From the NCBI GenBank assembly GCA_946629155.1, contig CAMOXM010000064.1, forward strand, positions 1 through 7,914: DNA of 7,914 nucleotides, read 5' to 3'. Positions 5,489-7,914 of the stretch are shown here, piece by piece. The translations under genes and the position numbers were made by a program. Source of the DNA: UBA9848 sp003454065 (GTDB lineage Bacteria > Spirochaetota > Spirochaetia > Sphaerochaetales > Sphaerochaetaceae). Each line of letters begins with the position of its first letter. Positions within the stretch are counted from its first letter, which is position 1. The notes beneath the pieces were generated by a model. It did not search any database, was not told where the DNA came from, and saw only the letters and a list, made by a program, of their open reading frames with translations.

Positions 5489-5529
5489 TCTATGTGATAT
5501 GCCGGCATGCTGTTGGCATATCACATAGA
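5489..5529. repeat. 15-bp perfect inverted repeat
   Basis: TCTATGTGATATGCC (5489-5503) and its exact inverse (5515-5529) flank an 11-base loop; a smaller palindrome, ATGCCGGCAT, sits at 5499-5508. Neither strand has a T tract directly after the stem, so it is not a standard terminator. It lies between the dispersed repeat and the XRE promoter, close to the point where coding strand and character of the DNA change. Confidence 0.75.
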
Positions 5530-5609
5530 ACCATCCCATGCGTTTTTTTCTGCGCATTTTATGCAAAATATAAGCCTCATCGAAATAAACCGAATTTTTG
5601 AAAAAAATA

Positions 5610-5623
5610 AACCTAAACAGGTT
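5610..5623 (+). promoter_or_regulatory. operator-like palindrome 1 of the XRE operon
   Basis: AACCTAAACAGGTT: perfect 5-bp arms around four bases, overlapping the first two bases of the -35 element. It is nearly identical to the site at 5657-5670 (12 of 14 bases). Confidence 0.7.
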
Positions 5624-5650
5624 GACAAGCGCTATATATTGTGCTATACT
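5622..5650 (+). promoter_or_regulatory. sigma-A promoter of the XRE-metallopeptidase operon
   Basis: TTGACA (5622-5627), a 17-base spacer and TATACT (5645-5650). The predicted start is near 5657, inside the second operator-like site. Confidence 0.88.
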
Positions 5651-5656
5651 CATTAT

Positions 5657-5670
5657 GACCTAACAAGGTT
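5657..5670 (+). promoter_or_regulatory. operator-like palindrome 2 of the XRE operon
   Basis: GACCTAACAAGGTT, with ACCT/AGGT arms, lies at the expected transcription start and directly before the ribosome binding site. It is spaced 47 bases centre to centre from site 1. Both probably bind the XRE protein encoded immediately downstream. Confidence 0.65.
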
Positions 5671-5685
5671 AAGGAGGAAATGAAC

Positions 5686-6048
5686 ATGGTTACAAGCGTT
5701 GGAAAGTTTTTGAGAAAGCTGCGAATAGACAGTGGTGAGATCCTTCGTGATATGGCAAAAAGACTTGATGTGTCGTCCGCTTTCCTCTCCGCAGTTGAGA
5801 ACGGAAAAAAGAAAATGCCTGATGCATGGCTTAGTAAACTGGAAACTTTCTATTCGTTAGACTCGCAACAGATGGAAGAGTTGAGAAATGCTATTGTAGA
5901 ATCCGCTGATACAGTTGAACTAAACATTCAAAATGTATCAATCGCAAACCGCCAGCTTGCTGTTTCGTTTGCCCGTCAATTTGATACGCTTGACGAAGAG
6001 ACCACGAAAAAGCTTTTTGACATTTTGAAAAATCACAAGGAGGATTAA
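5686..6048 (+). CDS. XRE-family transcriptional regulator
   Basis: 120 residues. An N-terminal Cro/CI-type helix-turn-helix spans about residues 5-60 (GKFLRKLRIDSGEILRDMAK, then LDVSSAFLSAVENGKKKMP, the recognition-helix region). A helical C-terminal half (about 60-120) probably dimerises. The ATG at 5686 is preferred over the one at 5680 because AAGGAGG ends eight bases before the former and only two before the latter. The gene is read from a near-consensus promoter bracketed by two similar palindromes, the arrangement of a self-repressing regulator. The stop is followed three bases later by the metallopeptidase gene. In mobile elements such pairs keep element genes silent until the peptidase removes the repressor; whether this happens here is inference. 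Confidence 0.88.
   Translation: MVTSVGKFLRKLRIDSGEILRDMAKRLDVSSAFLSAVENGKKKMPDAWLSKLETFYSLDSQQMEELRNAIVESADTVELNIQNVSIANRQLAVSFARQFDTLDEETTKKLFDILKNHKED
6037..6043 (+). promoter_or_regulatory. ribosome binding site fixing the TTG start of the metallopeptidase
   Basis: AAGGAGG, inside the last codons of the XRE gene and eight bases before TTG at 6052. It supports translational coupling and the unusual start. Confidence 0.8.
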
Positions 6049-6051
6049 CAC

Positions 6052-6570
6052 TTGAGCGAATACATTGTGGAGGGCAAGTCCCGAAAAGACTTGCGAAATC
6101 TTGCTATGATCCTCCGTAAGCATCTTGGACTTGAAAACCGGCTTTGGGTTCCTATCGTGGAACTGTTAGACGTATTAGCGGAAATCCTTGAAGGCTTTAG
6201 CTATGAAATCGTCCCCGACCATGCTATGTCACTGGGAACGCACGCCGAAACCGATATAAGAACGGGTCACATTACAATCAAGGAAAGCGTATATGAAAGA
6301 GCTTGCAACGGCGAAGGGCGTGACCGTATGACAATAGCGCATGAGATAGGGCACTTTTTCACGCTTTGTTTTTGTGGTTTCAAGTTGCAGCGCAATTTTG
6401 CCAAGCAGGAGGTCAAACATTTTAATGATCCTGAATGGCAGGCAAAGTGTTTTGCCGGTGAATTTCTTGTGCCTTATCATCTCACGGGAAATATGACCGC
6501 TGCGGAAATTGCATCAGCTTGCGGCGTCTCATATGATGCAGCTGACTATCAGCTGAATCACAGAAACTGA
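6052..6570 (+). CDS. ImmA/IrrE-family zinc metallopeptidase
   Basis: 172 residues. The zinc motif HEIGH is at 97-101 (MTIAHEIGHFF), and the second family block PEWQAKCFAGEFLVP follows at 127-141, in which E128 is the probable third ligand. The domain is otherwise ordinary in length. In ICEBs1 the related ImmA cleaves the repressor ImmR; IrrE of Deinococcus cleaves DdrO. By analogy its target would be the XRE protein encoded just upstream. It starts with TTG, supported by AAGGAGG. The two genes form an operon, and no further gene is clearly attached. A weak micro-ORF follows with AAGGAG directly after the stop (TTG at 6586, 11 codons) and is probably not real. Confidence 0.88.
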   Translation: MSEYIVEGKSRKDLRNLAMILRKHLGLENRLWVPIVELLDVLAEILEGFSYEIVPDHAMSLGTHAETDIRTGHITIKESVYERACNGEGRDRMTIAHEIGHFFTLCFCGFKLQRNFAKQEVKHFNDPEWQAKCFAGEFLVPYHLTGNMTAAEIASACGVSYDAADYQLNHRN

Positions 6571-6597
6571 AAGGAGTTGGTGCAATTGCTTGTTGTA

Positions 6598-6678
6598 ACA
6601 AAAAGAAAAGCACTGCATTGATTGTTAGCGCAATCAATACAATGCTTACCTCCGAGTATCTCTACCCGTAATCTGGTA
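6598..6678 (-). ncRNA. candidate small RNA, about 80 bases, minus strand
   Basis: A complete transcription unit is visible: a perfect consensus promoter (6684-6712) and, about 70-80 bases on, an intrinsic terminator (6600-6645). The predicted RNA starts near 6677-6679, begins with one copy of the 30-base repeat in reverse (ACCAGATTACGGG, then GAGATACTCGGAGG) and ends in the terminator stem. The GGAGG could serve as a binding site, but only poor frames follow: a TTG frame of two codons, or a TTG at 6637 that runs through the terminator. A regulatory or antisense RNA is therefore favoured. The 3' end points into the end of the metallopeptidase gene. No known family was recognised. Confidence 0.6.
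6600..6645 (-). terminator. intrinsic terminator of the candidate small RNA
   Basis: A 15-bp stem (6631-6645 with 6610-6624, minus strand GCATTGTATTGATTG against CAATCAATGCAGTGC) with a 6-base loop, followed by TTTTCTTTTT. Two pairs are G-U on the minus strand but C-A mismatches on the plus strand, which gives the direction. It also lies about 30 bases after the stop of the metallopeptidase gene. Confidence 0.8.
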
Positions 6679-6702
6679 CTATTATTATAGCGATACCCGG
6701 AG
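6649..6702. repeat. structured direct repeat, copy 1
   Basis: Positions 6649-6678 match 6764-6793 at 27 of 30 bases (core CCGTAATCTGGTA). Inverted arms CTCCGAGTATC (6650-6660) and GATACCCGGAG (6692-6702) enclose it. One arm lies in the promoter spacer and the other at the end of the RNA leader, so the dyad is a DNA element more than an RNA fold. Confidence 0.75.
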
Positions 6703-6712
6703 CTGATGTCAA
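6684..6712 (-). promoter_or_regulatory. consensus sigma-A promoter, minus strand
   Basis: TTGACA (6707-6712), a 17-base spacer and TATAAT (6684-6689): both hexamers match perfectly. It faces away from the DUF4417 gene and towards the metallopeptidase gene, and overlaps one arm of the dyad at 6650-6702. Confidence 0.85.
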
Positions 6713-6762
6713 GATTTTATCGCAATTTATGCGAAAATCTTTTGGCAAATCATTCTATCTGT

Positions 6763-6819
6763 GCCTCCGGGTATCTCTGTCCGTAATCTGGTAAATTACA
6801 TCTGAGACGCCCGGAAGGC
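6763..6819. repeat. structured direct repeat, copy 2
   Basis: Diverged copy of 6649-6702, with arms GCCTCCGGGTATCTC (6763-6777) and GAGACGCCCGGAAGGC (6804-6819). The base changes keep most of the pairing. The corresponding promoter position has only TGTAAT as a -10 and no good -35, so this copy is probably not transcribed from the same place. It lies about 75 bases before the DUF4417 gene; GGCACA/TGTGCC and CAGGG/CCCTG short arms follow in the leader. Confidence 0.72.
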
Positions 6820-6894
6820 ACAGCCACAGGGTAAATCTTTCTTTAAGGCACAGCTTTATGCCCTGCGGTAATGTGCCGAAAGGAGACGATTATT

Positions 6895-7563
6895 ATGTCT
6901 CAGGTAAACTGCACCCGAAGCGGGTGCAAAGACGTTTTTCATGCCTTCATGGTGCGGAATGCGACCTACGAAGGCGAACTGGAAATCCCCTGCATAGCGC
7001 CGGAAACAACACTTCCTGCAAAACTGATTTCATTTTCAAAAGCAGTCAGCGAAACTGATTTTGATGCCTGGGTACACTTTTATGAGGACGATGCATCCTT
7101 TGAACGGCTTTGGAATCAGCCCTTCAAGTATCTGCCGATCCTCAAACGGTATAAAGGTATTATTGCGCCGGATTTTAGTTTGTACCGAGATATGCCGCTT
7201 GTCATGCAGCACTGGAACATCTATCGCAGCCACGCCGTAGCCGTATGGCTGCAAGGTGAAGGCATCCCGGTTATCGCAAACGTGCGTTGGAGCGATGAGC
7301 GTACATACGAGACATGCTGTCTCGGTGTGCCAAAAGGCGCTACCTTTGCCATTGGCTCTCACGGCTGCATCAAGCTTTTGCAGGAGCGCGGGTTCTTTGT
7401 ACGCGGACTGGAGTATATGGTCAACACGCTGAATCCGAAAGCGATCATTGTTTATGGGACCGCGCCCGAGGCCATTTTTGGCAAGTATAGTGCTGCCGGG
7501 ATCAGGATTTTGCAGTTTGACAGCGACTTTATGGCTGCTCACCGGAAGGCGGTGACTGCCTAA
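6895..7563 (+). CDS. DUF4417-family protein
   Basis: 222 residues. It matches DUF4417 as I know it: GIIAPDFSLYRDMPLVMQHW followed by NIYRSHAVAVWLQGEGIPVI, then NVRWSDERTYETCCLGVPKG, AIGSHGCIK, and NPKAIIVYGTAPEAIFGKY near the end. The family is common in phages and integrative elements of Firmicutes and has no established function; no membrane segment or signal peptide is seen. A small Cys pair (C6, C11) opens the protein and could bind metal, but this is not certain. The ATG at 6895 is chosen because AAAGGAG lies nine bases upstream; an ATG at 6871 lacks a site. An 8-bp perfect hairpin (6910-6928) lies inside codons 6-12. The stop overlaps the next start (TAATG), so both proteins are made together, which hints at joint function. 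Confidence 0.85.
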   Translation: MSQVNCTRSGCKDVFHAFMVRNATYEGELEIPCIAPETTLPAKLISFSKAVSETDFDAWVHFYEDDASFERLWNQPFKYLPILKRYKGIIAPDFSLYRDMPLVMQHWNIYRSHAVAVWLQGEGIPVIANVRWSDERTYETCCLGVPKGATFAIGSHGCIKLLQERGFFVRGLEYMVNTLNPKAIIVYGTAPEAIFGKYSAAGIRILQFDSDFMAAHRKAVTA

Positions 7564-7914
7564 TGGGTGCTGGATTTCACGGAGGATTTGGAGGGACCAA
7601 AGGTTCTAACGGCAGCGGCGGCGGAAATCAATCTCTTCCAAAGAACGATTCTCAACTTAAGCACATTTTTTCCGGAAAAAACGGTCATTTGAGTGACACT
7701 CCTGCTAATCGAAAATTGCTTTCAGACTTGGCAAACGATCAGAGTAAGTTTATAGGCAAAGACAAGTACGGAAACTCATGGAACGCAGAAACAAATAGTG
7801 ACGGCACGCAAAACTGGGTTAGATATCAAAACGGCACAATCAACGAAGGTGGACAAAATGCTTCGCCGCGACCGTGGAATAGCGAAACCGGGCTGAATAA
7901 TAACCCTGTGAAAC
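7563..7914 (+). CDS. Gly-rich protein with toxin-domain-like C-terminus (3' end outside window)
   Basis: 117 codons visible, open to the window end. The start overlaps the stop of the DUF4417 gene (TAATG), which implies translational coupling. The first ~25 residues are Gly/Ser/Asn-rich (MGAGFHGGFGGTKGSNGSGG). From about residue 32 comes HIFSGKNGHLSDTPANRKLL, then FIGKDKYGNSW, a QNWVRYQNGTI strand and PRPWNSETGLNNNP. This arrangement (GHL-DTP-N-LL, D-YGN-W, W-R--G-I, PR-(W/F)N--TGL) resembles, from memory, a domain at the C-termini of secreted polymorphic toxins and in short orphan ICE/prophage proteins. That assignment is moderate to low. The residues are not sufficient to name a catalytic site. 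There is no signal peptide, so if it is a toxin it would act inside the producing cell or need an export partner. Confidence 0.65.
   Translation, partial: MGAGFHGGFGGTKGSNGSGGGNQSLPKNDSQLKHIFSGKNGHLSDTPANRKLLSDLANDQSKFIGKDKYGNSWNAETNSDGTQNWVRYQNGTINEGGQNASPRPWNSETGLNNNPVK

Noticed and set aside
5411..5653. 80-codon minus-strand frame across the 15-bp inverted repeat
   Set aside because: Its start lies inside the XRE promoter, without a binding site, and it runs through two repeats; the protein is low-complexity and basic.
6586..6621. 11-codon TTG micro-ORF after the metallopeptidase gene
   Set aside because: The AAGGAG site is good, but the frame is very short and ends inside the terminator stem; I could not support it as a gene.
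6482..6637. 51-codon minus-strand TTG frame starting with a hydrophobic run, considered as a type I toxin
   Set aside because: The hydrophobic start comes from the terminator's T tract, the GGAGG is 11 bases away, and the rest is antisense to the metallopeptidase gene.
6649..6712. Invertible promoter flanked by inverted repeats
   Set aside because: The -35 element lies outside the inverted arms, so inversion would break the promoter; no invertase gene is visible.
6649..6793. CRISPR-like direct repeats
   Set aside because: Only two copies, diverged, 115 bases apart, with structured DNA between them and no cas gene.
7036..7542. 168-codon minus-strand open frame
   Set aside because: Antisense to the DUF4417 gene, whose family pattern is clear; no promoter or binding site is seen for it.
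1..7914. tRNA or rRNA genes, insertion sequences
   Set aside because: I looked for T-loop and acceptor patterns, rRNA landmarks and transposase frames on both strands and found none.

Overview
This window looks like chromosomal DNA from a member of the Bacillota, most likely a Clostridia-type gut lineage. The evidence is strong AGGAGG ribosome binding sites, near-consensus sigma-A promoters, a PyrR-type attenuator in front of a dihydroorotase gene, a CmpB-like membrane protein, TTG and GTG starts, and accessory genes typical of Firmicutes mobile DNA. I cannot name a genus. The left two thirds (1-5100) is coded entirely on the minus strand and the right third (5622-7914) almost entirely on the plus strand.

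Left edge (1-545): the 5' part of pyrC (dihydroorotase), preceded by a 200-base leader with a PyrR-like site, a perfect GAAA-looped terminator, a competing antiterminator strand and a sigma-A promoter. Part of this control region recurs at 3822-3888, without the promoter and terminator. About 3.4 kb is therefore bracketed by direct repeats.

Bracketed segment (545-3821): a minus-strand operon read from a strong promoter at 3492-3520. Its order is a small lipoprotein, two broken genes joined together (2482-2945), a CmpB-family membrane protein with a long cytoplasmic coiled coil, and a PrsW-type intramembrane protease. The theme is the cell envelope, possibly stress sensing. Around 3550-3820 lie a 14-bp inverted repeat, a terminator hairpin and a dispersed intergenic repeat.

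Middle (3892-5685): a complete FAD-dependent oxidoreductase of the FAD_oxidored type, starting at TTG. Next comes about 580 bases of intergenic DNA with an orphan terminator, a second copy of the dispersed repeat and a 15-bp perfect inverted repeat.

Right part (5610-7914): this looks like accessory or integrative-element DNA. An XRE-family repressor and an ImmA/IrrE-type metallopeptidase form an operon whose promoter lies between two near-identical operator-like palindromes. A 324-base gap follows. It contains a strong candidate for an undescribed small RNA on the minus strand (perfect consensus promoter, terminator stem that pairs fully only on that strand) and two diverged copies of a structured 30-base repeat. 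A DUF4417 gene comes next, overlapped by one base with a Gly-rich, toxin-domain-like protein that runs off the window. No integrase, relaxase, tRNA, rRNA or CRISPR array is visible.
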